DNA of 64,000 bases from Perognathus longimembris pacificus (GCF_023159225.1 NC_063169.1:61653934-61717933), one strand, 5' to 3'; shown: positions 33,461 to 46,209, counted from the stretch's first letter. The notes: generated by a model not told the origin, from the sequence alone. Program-made: numbers and translations.

Positions 33461-33893
33461 CACACACACGACTACCATTTGGAGATAATGACCCTCACCC
33501 CTACCTTGGATACTTCAGTATATTGTTTCTTAGGTTCTTATAGAACCACACTACAATATGTCTGGACAGGGAACTGAACGAGTTTCCCTAATTGAAGTTC
33601 CTATGCATTTATAGTTGGACATTTTTAAGGAGTGCAGGTGAGTTGTTTTGCCAGGGCTTTCTTTGTGTCTGTTTTTTTTTTCCGTGGTGCATTGTATCAG
33701 GAGGCCCAGTGTGCCTGTTTGTTCTGTGATGGGTAAGGAGTAGGAATTTTGATCATGTGGTTGAGGTGGCATCTGTTAATTTCCTCCAACAAATTTTCAC
33801 TTTCTCTTTATAATGAATGCAGAGCCTGTGGAGTCATTGGCAGGGCTGCATATAGCTTTTCCTCATCCACCTTCTACCTGATGGTTTCAGATT

Positions 33894-33894
33894 C

Positions 33895-33966
<72 letters not shown>
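33894..33966 (+). repeat. (CT)n(CA)n compound microsatellite
   Basis: CT repeat with one interruption switches directly to about 14 CA units. Confidence 0.96.
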
Positions 33967-33968
<2 letters not shown>

Positions 33969-34699
33969 AGTAGGTTTGCTATGCTGTTTTATGTTGAAAA
34001 TGTATTTATTGTAGTTAGGAGTTGCAAATCTGTTCACAGGGAAAATCCCACTGTTCTCCCCACGAAGATGCTGGTGGTAGCTTTGCAGTCATATATTAAG
34101 GCTAAAGAAGGTGGCCTGGAAATCCAGTTGGTTGTGTCTGGTTAGTGACCACAATGTCTCTGCCAACTAAAATACCCCCAGTGACGCATGGTGTTGTTTT
34201 ATGGGCAGATTGTTTTTCTTCTGCTTTTTATTCCAAAGTCAAAAGTAACTTAGTCAACAAAAGCAGATTGGCCCACCTTTAACGCCAGGCGTAGAAGCAA
34301 AAGACAACTTGGGGCTTGGAGCCGCCAGCCGAGACGACTAGGGAGAATCGTCACCCTCCTGGCACCTGCATACCTGCATGGCCCTGCCCTTGGGGGCTGC
34401 TGTCCTCCAGGCGTGCTGGGCCTACACCAGTGGATCTATACCGACAGAGACTAATCAGTAGGTTGGATGGAGAGAATGGACCCTCCCACCCCGTCACCAC
34501 TTTGACAAGGTCCATGTTCACCTTGTTTTCAGCAAAAGGTTGTGCTGTGTTTTAGTTTTGCTTGTTGGGCAGTGTTGGGATGACACCCAGGGCTTGGGTT
34601 AACATGTGAGGCAAGGATCAATATTAGCTGAATTACTTACATTTCTTGTTATTCCCTAGCTACGCTCAAGCATACCTAGAAAGCTTTTTTCCTTTTCTT

Positions 34700-35140
34700 T
34701 TTTTGGCAGTACTGAATGTTGAACTCAGAGCCTTACACTTGATCACTTTTCTTGTTCTCAGTTGGCGTTCTACCACTGGAACCATGCCTTTAGCCTTGCT
34801 TTGGCTAGTTATTTCAGAGATGGAATCTTGAGTGTTTTTTGTTTTTGTTTTTTTTTTGGCCAGTCCTGGGGCTTGGACTCAGGCCCTGAGCACTGTCTCT
34901 GGCTTCTTTTTTGCTCAAGGCTAGCACTCTGCTGCTTGAGCCACAGCGCCACTTCTGGCCATTTTCTGTGTATGTGGTGCTGGGGAATTGAACCTAGGGC
35001 CTCATGTATATAAGGCAAGCACTCTTGCCACTAGGCCATATCCCCAGCCCCCTTGAGTGTTTTTCTTGCCTAGGCTGGCTTCAAACTGTAGTCCTCTGGG
35101 TATCCATTACCTGAGTAGCTAGGATTATAGGTGTGAGTCA
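34700..35140 (-). mobile_element. B1-dID-type SINE split by a nested IDL-Geo
   Basis: Left part 34700-34839 ('gcagtactgaatgttgaact') and right part 35065-35140 ('gcctaggctggcttcaaact', 'aggattataggtgtgagtca') are one older antisense dimer interrupted at 34840-35051. Confidence 0.85.
34840..35051 (-). mobile_element. IDL-Geo SINE, nested
   Basis: Complete antisense copy inside the older dimer, with target duplication 'cttgagtgttttt' at 34827-34839 and 35052-35064. Confidence 0.94.
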
Positions 35141-35764
35141 CTGAAAGCATTTTTTTTCCTCCACTGGCTGGTTTTTAGAACACCTGACATAATGAGATAA
35201 ACACGGTGTTGGTTAGACTCATTCTTTTTGCCATGATGGATTCAGAACTGGCCCCTGGCTCAGCAGACTTCAGGAACCCAGACTGTACCTTTTCCCCCTT
35301 TTATGCCCTCAGAGTTGTGTGTATGTTTTAAACAGCACTACAGACAAGGTGCCCCCCCCATTCCCCCCAAAAGCGAGGGGGGTTATTTGGCAACCAGAGT
35401 TGTAAGAAGTTTGGAGGAGATGTAAGTAAGTAAGCAGTTTCAACTCTGAGGACATTATTATAATAAAGAAAACGACCTTCTTAAGAGGAAGAATAGACAT
35501 TGGGTAGGAAACTAGTTGTGTTTTTTAGAGTACTTAATCTCTTATTTGTATATTCATACATATAAGAAAGTTACCAGTTTTTATATGTTATAGTAAGCTA
35601 CATATCAGGATTATCGAGATTTGGGGAAATTCAAGCACACCAAGTCAGGAAGGCTGTGTGCTTAATTTCTTGTCCAGGCATGGACAGGGAAAGGAAAAAG
35701 TAGTAATATGTAATGTTTATTGAGTGATGATGATGATGATTATTGTTATTATTATTACCACCAT

Positions 35765-35985
35765 CACTCATGGGGCTCAAACTCAGAGCCTGGGCACTGT
35801 GTCTGAGCTCTTTTGCTCAAGGTCAGTGCTCTACCACTTTGAGCCACAGCTCTACTTCCAGTGTTTGAGTGGCTAATTGGAGATAAGAGTCTCATGGGGA
35901 TGTTTTCTGCCCAGGCTGGCTTTGAACTGTGATCCTCAGATCTCAGCTTCCTGAGTAGCTAGGATTACAGGTATGAACCACCAGC
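35765..35985 (-). mobile_element. B1-dID-type dimeric SINE
   Basis: 'catggggctcaaactcagag' to 'tacaggtatgaaccaccagc'. Preceded by a GAT/ATT trinucleotide run (35727-35758). Confidence 0.88.
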
Positions 35986-36055
35986 TTTGTAAGTATTTAA
36001 CATGGACTTGGAGGCTCCATCTGGTATTTTATTCAACATGTTCACAAATGTGGAG

Positions 36056-36145
36056 TCCAAAGCACAGAGAAGTGAACAACTTGGCCCAGGGTTGCACAGT
36101 TACTAAATATCAGAGCCTAGATTGATCACAGCGAAGTATCTAGGC
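36056..36145 (+). mobile_element. MIR fragment
   Basis: 'aaagcacagagaagtgaaca', 'acttggcccagggttgcaca' and 'agagcctagattgatcac' follow the MIR core order. Confidence 0.6.
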
Positions 36146-37079
36146 TCCAAAGTACGTATACATGTGCCACTTCTTCATATGGATAGGTGAGGGGCCAATC
36201 AGGGTCATCAGCATTAGATGAAGAGCAGCAGTTCGAACCTACCCTCTGATTTTTGTAGAAGATAGGGTCGGTTCAACTCTCATCCAGATCTAAGCTTGCT
36301 CTCATTTATCTTGGAGATTAGAAAGCCCCAAATAAATTTCAGAACTTCACCTGAGATATTTATAACATGCCTTCTACTAAGCCTTCCACCAGAATTGAAA
36401 ATCCTCTGATTTAGTTCACTTTTTTTTCACTACCTATGACTAGACCAGAGCTATTTTATGGTGGAAAAGTCCTATGAATATATAGACTGGATAAGACTGA
36501 TAAATAAAAGGGACAGCAGGCTAGCAGAGCAGCGTTGTTCTGTGGTTAGGTGGGAAGGTGGTATAGGAATGTTTTCTGCCAGAATTTGCTACACTGGGGC
36601 ATTGCTCACTTTTGACTTTATTTCATCTGGTCATCTGAGAACTTATAGGACAAGGTCAGCTTTGCCTTTTACTCCCTCAAAAAATTCTGTCTTCTCCCAG
36701 CTTTCCTCTCAAACTTCAGGGGAGATCCCTGAATGCACTGTGGTTCAGAACCTGTGACTGGCTGCCTTACCAGGGTCAGCCAGTGCTCCCAGATGGCTTG
36801 TACCTCCCCCTCTCCTCCTCTCCCTTTTCCCCACTTCCTTTCCTTCCCCTATTTCCCCCTCTCTCTCCCCTCCCTTCCACTTCCCTTTTCTCTGGCAGGC
36901 CCTGTCCTCCTGTGGTTGCTGAGCCATTAAATTTGCTGTTTATCCCCTTGGGTTGCTCTGTCTCCCCATTCCCAGTCCCCTCACCTCCCTGACCTGAGCA
37001 AGCTCTGTGCCCCTTACATCTGATCTCAGTTTCTTCAGGGTCTTTCCTAATTCAGAGTTGAAGTGAATTCGTTATGTTT

Positions 37080-37265
37080 ATGGGTTAGGCACTGTGCTAA
37101 TCGTATCTTTTATGGTGTCATTTTTCATGAGCTCACTGAATGATATGCTGTATTTTTAAGTGATCAGTTTGCCTAAGGTCCCAGAGCTGGATGTACACAT
37201 CTGTACACATCTGGCCTCGGAGGGAAAGATGCCCGGCCTGGTACTCAGTACCAGATTCTTTGGGT
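37080..37265 (+). mobile_element. MIR fragment
   Basis: 'ggcactgtgctaatcgtatc' followed about 80 bp later by 'gcctaaggtcccagagctgg', as in the MIR core. Confidence 0.6.
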
Positions 37266-37796
37266 TCACATCCAGGCCTTCCTTACCAGATTGGCAATGC
37301 CTATATATCTTACTTAGCTTTCTGTCCACAGTTCATGCAACTATGAGGGGACACAGTAAGCTGTCCTAGTACATAGTAAAATCTCAACATATCTGTCCAA
37401 TGTGGCCCAAGTCCGTGCCTTTGTCTGTAGCTCTAGTCAGTTCTCGTCTCCTCAAACCCCCTCACAAATCAGCATGGTCTGAACTTTGAACCTGAGGTCT
37501 GTCTCCCTCTCTTGATTTCTGCAGTGTCCAGACAGTGGCAGGCACAGAACAAGAGGTCCTAGGATGCTTGTCATGAAGCTAATTGAGTGCCCAAGTTCTT
37601 TAATAGGGCTTCGAATGGATGATCCTGGACTTGGAATTACTGTAAAAAGACCACCTTGGTCTCACATGATACATAGCATGTGTCAGTGGCTCCCCAAACC
37701 CAGAGCTGTGTAAGAAGAAATACTTCCTGCTCTGAAGGTTAGAGTTTGAAATGTGACCTATGAAAGGACAATAGCTTCCACAAGTCTGATCTTTTG

Positions 37797-38018
37797 TGCA
37801 GGCACTGGGACTTGAATTCGTGGCCTTGTGATTTCAGTTGCGATTTTTGCTCTAGGCTGGTGCTCTACCACTAGCGCATACCTCCACTTTTGGCTTTTTG
37901 CTAGCTAATTAGAGATGAGAATTCCTAGGATTCGCCTATCTAGGCTGGCTTTGAGCTAAAATCCTCAGATCTCAGCTTCCTGAGTAGCTGCAATTTCAGG
38001 CATGAGCCACCAGTTGCC
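37797..38018 (-). mobile_element. B1-dID-type dimeric SINE
   Basis: 'ggcactgggacttgaattcg' to 'caggcatgagccaccagttg'. Confidence 0.86.
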
Positions 38019-38500
38019 CAGTCATAAATTTGATTCTGAGAGCTATTTCCTTCCCCACCTGACTCGATTCTGCAGTCTTGTTTAAGTCCCCAACATTTTC
38101 CTTTTCTTACAATAGAAACTATAGACTGATACTATTTCCAAGTGAAGGTCTACACTAGTATAGTTATTAAAAAAAAAAAGACAACTTCAAAACTTCAAAC
38201 CTGAAGTTCTTTGGAGAAGTGCTTTTATTTTTTCTCTGGTAATACCTGCATTGAGAGGTAATTCATACACCCTGTTCACCCTTAAAAATGATAAAGGGGC
38301 TGGGATGTAGCAGTGATAAGCATGTGATTTGGATTTGTCTCATGTCCTTACACATTATTCTTTTTTTTTTGTAGATATATACCATACTTTTGCTTATCCA
38401 TTTGTCAATCAGCCTATAGGCAGGTTATTTCCATTCTTCTGGCTTTTGTGAAGAATTCTGCTACAAATGCTGTGTGCAGGTTTTGTGTGGACATGCACCT

Positions 38501-38698
38501 TTTTTTTTCCAGTCCTGGGGCTTAGACTCAGGGCCTGAGCACTGTCCCTGGCTTCTTTTTGCTCAAGGCTAGCACTCTGCCACTTGAGCCACAGCGCCAC
38601 TTCTGGCTATTTTCTATATATGTGGTGCTGGGGAATCGAACCCAGGGCTTCATGTATACGAGGCAAGCACTCTGCCATTAGGCCATATTCCCAGCCCC
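38501..38698 (-). mobile_element. IDL-Geo SINE
   Basis: 'ccagtcctggggcttagact' to 'ggccatattcccagccc'. Imperfect flanks 'catgcacctttt' / 'catgcgctttct'. Confidence 0.92.
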
Positions 38699-38859
38699 AT
38701 GCGCTTTCTTGTATTCTCAGCTTTATTAGACATAGCAGTCATGCCATATAGTGCATATAGCTCACGTGTAGAGCTTACTGTTGTGTATGCGCACAGCTCC
38801 TGTGTCCGCCTCCGCACTGTCACTTGTGGGACACTTATCACCTGAAAAGAAGCATCATA

Positions 38860-39052
38860 GCCAGGCACTGGAGGCTCATACCTGTAATCCTCGCTACCCA
38901 GGAGGCTGAGATCTGAGGATCTTGTTTTGATGCTAGACTGGACAGAACAACGTCCATGAGACTCCTATTTGCAATGAGCCAGCAAAAAACAGGGGGTGGA
39001 GCTCTGGCGCAAGTGGTAGACTGCTTGCCTTGAGTGGAAAAAAGCTAAGGGA
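38860..39052 (+). mobile_element. B1-dID-type SINE, 3' truncated
   Basis: 'agccaggcactggaggctca' to 'gtggtagactgcttgccttg'. The last 35 bp of the tail are absent. Confidence 0.83.
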
Positions 39053-39599
39053 GACGAATTCATGAGAGCTTTGACCTCGCCTTTCTTGCAGTGTGTAAGA
39101 AATGGGTCCCCCTTTTGTAAGTTGGCCCTCCATAGGGACCGTTCTAGGACTGAGGAGGGGAAGTTGTTATGAGTGTTATGCTGACCGTCCTACGTGACAG
39201 GTCCCAGCTCCCTGTGGAGTGAGTGAAATTCAGTGAGTGGGGCTGATGAGGCTGGGAGATTGCTAGGAAATCCAGGTCAAGCCATGTCCCCTGGAGCTGG
39301 GACGAGCTCATCCTGTCTCCACATCCTGTTTGTGACAAGGCTGCGGGATGGGAAGGACACCAGTGTTTCCCTGTGGGGAGCAGGCATGTGTGCCCCAGGC
39401 CCTGGTCCCGCCACTGGATACAGGACCAAGGAAGTCACATGGTAGGAAGCCTGAGCCGGAGCCCACAGTCAATCCCATGGCTTCTCCACATGCTTACTGT
39501 CCTCATAGGAAAGGGAGGGAGGTGGGTGCGGACCACAGAGAGAACCAGGGACACCCTGCTTCACCAGCAGCTGGTCCTCACATGTCACTAGGATGTGCA

Positions 39600-39622
39600 T
39601 GGGGTGGGGGTGGGGGGGGTAG
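39600..39622 (+). repeat. G-rich tract
   Basis: Runs of G4, G5 and G8 separated by single T residues, a quadruplex-type motif. Confidence 0.8.
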
Positions 39623-40739
39623 AGATAGAATAGCAGAATTAGATATCAGAAAAGAGCTCCGCTTTGGGCTGGACTCAGAGCCAGGTGTCACTCACTCTAT
39701 ACACGGCTATTCTTGAGCGGGCGTCATTTTGGTGATGACCATCTATAGAAGCCTAGGGCATCAGGCCCTTTGCCACGAACTGGAGCTTTGAGCGGGACCC
39801 GATCTCTGACCCACCATCTCCTTCTCTTCACTCCTCCCACCTCATATCCTTACCACCCCACAGTGGTGGTCCGAGTCAGGGGTCTCCAGGGTCCCTCTAA
39901 CTCTGCTGTTCTGGTCCTATCAGTTTGTCTTGGGCTCTTCAGGCTACCGGTGGTCGGCTTCAGTAGTGGGCAGGTCCTGTGTCAGAATCTAGGCTCTGCT
40001 GGTTGTGTGATCGGGCTGAGTGGACTAATGGATGAACCACAGACACCAACAGCCCTTCCTGAGGGCGCTGGAGCCCGTGCCAGGCTTCTGATGTGAAAGT
40101 TGCTACCAATTCTGCCCCGCCCCCCACTCCTGCCCCCAGCTGCTGCACCGCTCCCCAAAGGGGCTGTGTCTCTGGGTACCGCTCCTCATTCTCATAGCTG
40201 GTGCCGCTCAGACAGTTCAGCAGTGCCATGGTCACCTGCGATATGCCCTGCCCGTGTGACCTGTAGCTTTCTTTTCAATGTTATCCAAGGAGAAAGGGGC
40301 CTGGTAAACGAGAGCCATTGTCACCGAGCCTGCGCAGTCGCGGCGTGTGAACTATGTGTTTGTGCGTGTCCGCATATGTGCACGCCCTTGCACAACACAT
40401 TCGAGGGGCTCAACATTCCAGGATGCAGGGCCTAGGGGCGGCAGCAGCTGTGCCAGTGCCCCCTCAGCTGTTCTCAGCCCCAAACCCTGTTGCCTCTCAT
40501 TCTGTCTGGGGCAGGAGGCTCCAGCTGGCTCAGTCCCCGCTCGAGGCCACGTGCCCAGGCTGCCCGGAGGGAGGCAGGCCACGCATGCTCTTAGGATCAG
40601 GCACTGCCACCAGGAGGATTGAACATGCAGAGATGGCCGCCGTGTATTCGCTTTGTAGGAGCAGAATATTGGACCAGAGCTGGAGGGTAGGAAGTAATAC
40701 CCCTCCACGGGCAGGAGAACAAGTGGTCCAGGATTAACT

Positions 40740-40950
40740 GAGTGCTCTCTTGCATTACTGAGTACTCCTTCCTTATCTTTGTAATCCTCCTGACGAATCT
40801 GTAGTGGGGAGGGTATTTTACTGTTCAGGGAGCCACAGCTCCAGAAGGTTAAAGGATTTACCAGAGATGACAAAGCTTGGATTTCCTATCCAGCTCTGTT
40901 TATCGGCAGGAGCCAGACTTCTTACCAGATACCCCAAGAGAAGGGCAGAA
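40740..40950 (+). mobile_element. MIR fragment
   Basis: 'gtaatcctcctgacgaatct', 'ttttactgttcagggagcca', 'cagaaggttaaaggatttac' and 'cagccagacttcttaccag'-like phrases run in MIR order. Confidence 0.7.
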
Positions 40951-42129
40951 AAAGAGCGAGGCCCTTTGGGGAGATTTGATGGGCTATAGGCAGTGAATGC
41001 AGCTTCGTTGAATAAGCATTTATGCAAGTTTCTGCTGTGTGGATGAACTCTCTTGATTAGACGAGATGAGGAGGGTAGGAGCCGTGGGAGGATCGTCAGG
41101 ACTGGGGAACTGAGGAAGGAGCAGCGGCGAGCTGCTGAGGGACGTAACTAGGGATCCGGGGAGCAAAGTATCTCAGCCTCAGTCAGGGGTTTATCAGAGA
41201 AGCAGGCTGCTCAGACAGAAGGGAGACTTTCACGAGGGTTGCAGCCCTGGTGCCTTGTGGGTGCTGGTGATACAGCCCGGGGAAGGCTGTTCCTCCACAT
41301 TGTGTGGCACAGTTTGCAGACGAAGTGGGGAGAGCAAGGACAAACGGGGGACCAACCAGGTGGACCAAAGGCCCCAGCCTCTCCCAATGTACGCATCCCC
41401 TTCCCCGCTGTGGTTGCCTATGGTTGCCAGGGACCTGCAGGGGTTGCTGGGTTGTCTACCCCACTCCAGCACTCACCAAGCCCTGGGTGCAGGTCTCAGG
41501 ACCGGAGGAAGGACATGCTGCAGACACACGAGCCAGTGTCACAGGGGAGCAGCCATGACAGGTGTCAGCTGCTGCAGGGCCTCCAGGGACCTCGAATCCT
41601 AGCGGGAAAGTGGCTGCGGCCCCACATCTCAACAGCCCGTGTCCCCCACCACCCACACTTCCCCAGAGCCGTGCAAGGGAAAGAAGAATCCAGCCGAGCC
41701 GTGCCCTCTCTCTCTCCACTTCCAGCACAAGCCCCCACGGAGTTGACCACCCCGGAGATGACTTGGGGCCGGTGAGGGGCGGGGGGATTCCTCAGCAAAG
41801 CAGAGCAAGTGGAAGAGGGAGGACCCCACTTTTCGATAGAGGGTGTGGAGCTCGGGCCTGCTCCCAGGAGGTTTCAGGACCCATGGGGGGAAGGGGGACC
41901 CTGCACTCGTCGCCCCGTGTGTCGGTGTGAGGAGTGAACGGAGGTGACGAGAAAGGTCTTGACCGTCTGAAGCATGGCAGGCTGTTCTTGATTATGTTCC
42001 ATTCTGCATCCTTCCATCCACCACCCAAGTCCATCATAAAGTCCCTAAGGGGGGGGCTCTTCCCTACCAGGGGCTGTGGTGCTCAGTGACGGAGCTAGGC
42101 CCGAGCCTCAGCCTCCGCCCACAAAGCGT

Positions 42130-42270
42130 ATCCAGCCAGGATGGTTCACCCCATCTGTAATCCCAGCCACAGGAGGGCGGAGGAGGGGGCGACATGGTGG
42201 GTTATGGTTCCTTGACAACCTGAACCAAAGGTTTCATGATGTCATCTCAGTAGGGAAAAAAAAAAAAAAA
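42130..42270 (+). mobile_element. B1-type SINE with A15 tail
   Basis: 'ccagccaggatggttcaccc' then 'catctgtaatcccagccaca', ending in fifteen A at 42256-42270. Confidence 0.7.
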
Positions 42271-42470
42271 GCTGGGTGTGGTGGCGCCGGCACCCATCAT
42301 CCCAGTGGTTGCAGGAAGAAGCATCGAAAAGGAGGATCGTAGTCCAGACCAGCCCTGGGCCGAAAGCAGGATCCGACCTCAACCCTAAGTGGAGCCAAAA
42401 GAACTGGAAGTGTGGCTCCCACCAGTAGAGTGTCCATCTGCCTGGCATGAGTCCCCGACAGAAGACAAAA
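42271..42470 (+). mobile_element. B1-type SINE with tRNA-like tail, diverged
   Basis: 'gctgggtgtggtggcgccgg' begins immediately after the A15 tail of the previous element. The tail shows 'agtgtggctcccaccagtag'. Confidence 0.65.
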
Positions 42471-42812
42471 ACAAAGCAGCAAAGGCGTCCTCTGCGCCAA
42501 GCCTCAGTCCAGATGCCACCCGAAGGGTCCTGGCTGCTTGTGTGGTTGGATTGCTTTGTCTCGTTTTCTGCACGTTCTACTGCCTTGTGGCGGCCTGTTC
42601 TGCTTGGATGGTGCCGAGGCAGGAGGCTGGGAGGGAATGGGGAAGGAGGGGTGGGACCCCACATCTCAACTGGTTTCCCCGGAGAGCTGCAGGCAAGCCA
42701 GATCCTCAGGCATCACCCGCCCCCCGATTCCATTCTCCAGACAGGGCGCTCTGGGGACTAGACTGTAGCTTGCTAGGCAGACAGCTGGATTTGATGAGTC
42801 ACTATGGAAACT

Positions 42813-43012
42813 AGACCTGGGGCTTGAACTCAGGGCTTGGGCACTGTCCCCGAGCCTTTCTGTTCAAGGTCTGCCACTCTACGTCTTGAACTACACGTGC
42901 CCTTCTGGCATTTTAGTGTAAATTAATTGGAGAAAGAGTCTCACAGACTTTCCTTCCCCGGGGTTGGCTTTGAACCTCCATCCTCAGCGCTCAGCCTCTT
43001 GAGTGGCTAGGA
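42813..43012 (-). mobile_element. B1-dID-type dimeric SINE
   Basis: 'acctggggcttgaactcagg' to 'ctcttgagtggctaggacgt'. The outer head is truncated. Confidence 0.83.
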
Positions 43013-43819
43013 CGTCACCCGGATGTGACTGAGGTCAGTTGGGAAGTTTAAGAATGAGCTCTGAGAGGACAGGAAAGCTTGTAAGGTACTCCCACATTTC
43101 ATCAGCAAGCATTAAAACGCCCCAGTAGTCCTGGCAGCGTCACCTTTGCAAAGACCCAGATTCAGACTGCACCCATTGTCCCCGCAGCCTGCGGGGAGAA
43201 GTAGGGCAGGCCGGCCAGGCCCTCCCGAGTGTCCCCGGGGGCCGGCCGAGGTCAGTGCCTCTGGCCAGGAGAGGAAGAGCCCTCCGTGCCCAGCACCTCC
43301 AGCGTTGGCCTCCAGAGGCCCCTTCCCTGATGTCCCTCCTGTCCCTGAAAGCAGCTGACAGAAGAAAGGCTCACAGCCCCCCTGTCCCTCCCTGGGGTCC
43401 TCTTGAGTCCCCACTGCACAAGCGGCCAGTGTGGCCCGGCAGGCTCCGTCCGGGTGATGGTGAATGAGAGCTGCTGTTTGTTTCCACTGAGAAAGTTCTG
43501 ACCCGCTTCCTGGAGCTGTCACCATGGCAACACGGGGGGGAGATGATTGAATGGAGCCTCTCTTCCTCCTCCCCCCCTCCCTTCTCCTTCCCCACCCTGA
43601 GGCTGAGGCTTGGCCTGGGCTGGCCCCCTTGCAGCCTTCCCAGCCCCGTGGGCTGCCCTAGAGGGGTGGTACAGATTTGCCAAGGGCCAGGTTTTTGCAG
43701 GGTGCCAGCCTCTGCTGGGACCAGCTACCTGCCGCGTCCTGCTTGAACCAGTGGAGTGGCATCCCCTTGGCATCCTGTTGTTTGAGCCAGGCCTGCCTCT
43801 CACCGAGAAGCCACTATAT

Positions 43820-43860
43820 AATATAATATATATTTTATATTTATATATTTATGTTTATAT
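43820..43860 (+). repeat. AT-rich TATA/ATTTAT run
   Basis: 'tataatataatatatatttt' and similar, ending the GC-rich block abruptly. Confidence 0.8.
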
Positions 43861-43924
43861 GCAGAGGAAAGAGCAGCCATTTAACAAATGTCAACAAAGG
43901 CTCTTTCTTTTCTTGTTTCGTTTT

Positions 43925-44002
43925 CGCAGTGTTGGGCATCAAACCCAGAACCTCACGTGTGCCAGGCAAGCACTTTGCCGCCGAGCTACACCCCTGGAGG
44001 AA
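43925..44002 (-). mobile_element. ID-like SINE monomer
   Basis: 'gtgttgggcatcaaacccag' to 'gccgccgagctacacccctg', CpGs partly retained. Confidence 0.75.
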
Positions 44003-44537
44003 GGGGCTTTTGTTATGTTTTACAGTAGGCTGTTTTTAAATCCATAGGAAGTTCCTTCCAACTTTTAAAAAAATTGGTTTATGAAAACTAGATTTTTAAG
44101 ATGAATGGAATATGCTACCACACATTTTTTTGTTTTTAATTTTTAAATTTTATTTTCTGGTGCCAAGGGGTTACAGCTTAACATCGAAGTGTCCAGTGTG
44201 TCTTGATCATCGCCACTCTTTCCATCGTTTTCCCCAGTGGCGTCGGTCCCCTCCTCCCAGACTCACTTCAGCTCCGGGCCCTCCCCCCCCCCCGCCCTTT
44301 CTCACACCATTGAGTGTTCACTATTTTATTGACAGGGTTGCTCTGTGGAGTTGCACTGTTGGCATGCTGTGCAGTACTCGACTAAGTTGTACACGCGGAC
44401 ATTTGCCGCAGTGTGCAGTTACCTGAGAGGTTGTATTTTGACTCTTAAGATCTGCATTTGAGACAGAACGTGTGCCCTTTGTCTTTCTGGGCTTAGCTTA
44501 CTTTATTTAGTATGATCTTTTAACTTAATTACTGTCT

Positions 44538-44744
44538 GTTGTGGGGCTTGAACTCAGGGCCTGCCTGGTGGGCTCTGTCTCGAAGCTAGCATTCTACCAC
44601 TCTGAGCTACAGCGCTGCTTCGGTTTTCTGGTGGTTAGTGAAGAGTCTCCTAGACTTTCCTGCCTGGGCTGGCTTTGAACCTCAATCCTCAGATCTCAGC
44701 CTCCAGAAAAGCTAGGATTACAAGTGTGAACCACCAGCTCCTGG
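44538..44744 (-). mobile_element. B1-dID-type dimeric SINE
   Basis: 'tgttgtggggcttgaactca' to 'gtgaaccaccagctcctggc'. Confidence 0.88.
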
Positions 44745-45211
44745 CTTAAGTTCATATTGGACAAACCTATTTTGTCAATTTCTGAAGACATAAAGACCTA
44801 AATAAAATTTAAAATTTATACAGAAGACATACCATGAAGCCATTGGCTTTTACCGATAAGCCAGAAGAGACGGGGAAAAAAAATCAAAGCCATTTCTATT
44901 TTGACACCTCAGTTTGTATGCCGCAGTCCCAAAGACCTGGGGTTGCAGGCCCCCGCGGCCCTCTCCTGGCTTGAAGTGGACATTCGCTGTAGCTATTAGC
45001 GAGAGCACCGAGGTGTTTGATGTTCCCGTGGCACTTGGAAGACTGAATATGCCTGGCCAGGCCTTTGTTTCCATAAAGCCCCATTATAGTGATAGAAAGC
45101 GATGGGACCACTGTTGGAAGGGCTGCGTCTAAGCCCCAGCTCTGTGACTGAGAACCACAGTACTCCTCCTTGTTCTGTGACTAACACATCCCAATTGTGC
45201 ATGTGCTTTTT

Positions 45212-45438
45212 TTGTTTTTGTTTTTGTTTGTTTGTTTGTTTGTTTTTTGCCAGTCCTGGGCCTTGGACTCAGGGCCTGAGCACTGTCCCTGGCTTCCTTT
45301 TGCTCAAGGCTAGCACTCTGCCACTTGAGCCACAGCGCCACTTCTGGCCATTTTCTGTATATGTGGTGCTGGGGAATCGAACCGAGGGCTTCATGTATAC
45401 GAGGCAAGCACTCTTGCCACTTGGCCATATCCCCAGCC
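45212..45438 (-). mobile_element. IDL-Geo SINE
   Basis: A long GTTT-rich tail complement, then 'gccagtcctgggccttggac' to 'ttggccatatccccagcc'. Near-exact duplication 'tgtgcatgtgctttt' / 'tgtgcacgtgctttt' at 45196 and 45439. Confidence 0.94.
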
Positions 45439-45591
45439 TGTGCACGTGCTTTTTCACTCAGTACTATATACGTTTTTGTTTTCCTATACACACGTGTGAT
45501 AGACTATCAGTTACACTCAGAAGCGATTGACAAGGACTAATCTAAACAGAGAACGGTTCTACCAATATACCGTAACCCGGATCATTTATTT

Positions 45592-45675
45592 GTTGGTAAA
45601 TCTTGGGAATCAAACCCAAGACTTGGAGCCTTTCTTGGCAAATGCTTTATTACTGAGCCACGTCTCCACTCCAAA
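45592..45675 (-). mobile_element. ID-like SINE monomer
   Basis: 'tcttgggaatcaaacccaag' to 'attactgagccacgtctcca'. Confidence 0.75.
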
Positions 45676-46209
45676 AAGTTAACTGTAAATTATGAGTTCC
45701 ATATTTTAAAACCTATCTCTTTCCTTTTTCTCTGGGCCCACCCTTGACCAAGGGTGATCGAAACTGTGCAAAGTAAAACCTCACACGTAAGGGGGACGGA
45801 TGTGCAAGGAGTGAGGCCTAGGGTGAGTTGCGCGGGACTCAGGTGCCTTCCTGTGCGCACTGAGGCCAGTTCTCGTCAAGCTGTCTTGGGAGTCTGACAG
45901 AGGACGTCTACCCGAATCCGCACTCCAGTCCTTTCTTGAAGCTAGCAATGTTTTATTGTTTTTTTCCTCCTCATTTCCCTTGTGTGAGATGGGCTTTCTT
46001 CAAGTTGTAACCCAGGCTGGCCCAGCTCACTGTTGTTTCCTAACTGTCGCCGGTTAGGGGGTACTTCGCCTCAGTACTGAGGTAATTATGGGCACAGCCT
46101 CATGTAGCAGGGGGCCCGGTGGAAGTCCTTATTCCAAGGAATCGCTCCCCTCTCCCAACCTGCCATCCTCGAGACATGGCTTCCGGCCTGTGATAAAGCC
46201 ATGTCCACT

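Larger units (their letters stand above)
39200..43800. other. GC-rich, SINE-poor intronic block
   Basis: Base composition rises clearly above the AT-rich surroundings, with scattered CpGs (for example 'tgcgcagtcgcggcgtgtg' near 40332 and 'gcagcggcgagctgctg' near 41122). Open frames reach 178 codons on + (41239-41775) and 173 on - (40352-40873). They overlap on opposite strands, have no recognisable domain and are best explained by composition. Apart from a MIR at 40.75 kb and a few SINEs after 42.1 kb I see no feature. Confidence 0.6.

Noticed and set aside
40352..40873. 173-codon open frame on -
   Set aside because: Same GC-rich block. Its 5' part reads through a MIR element and the translation resembles nothing I know.
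41239..41775. 178-codon open frame on +, the longest in the window
   Set aside because: It lies in GC-rich sequence where stops are rare, overlaps similar frames on the other strand, and shows no domain, splice signal or family resemblance.
45102..45530. 142-codon frame (and similar ones at 12.0, 26.4, 34.8 and 38.5 kb)
   Set aside because: All share the peptide texture of the translated IDL-Geo SINE, for example SPGPWTQGLSTVPGF and PLGHIPS.
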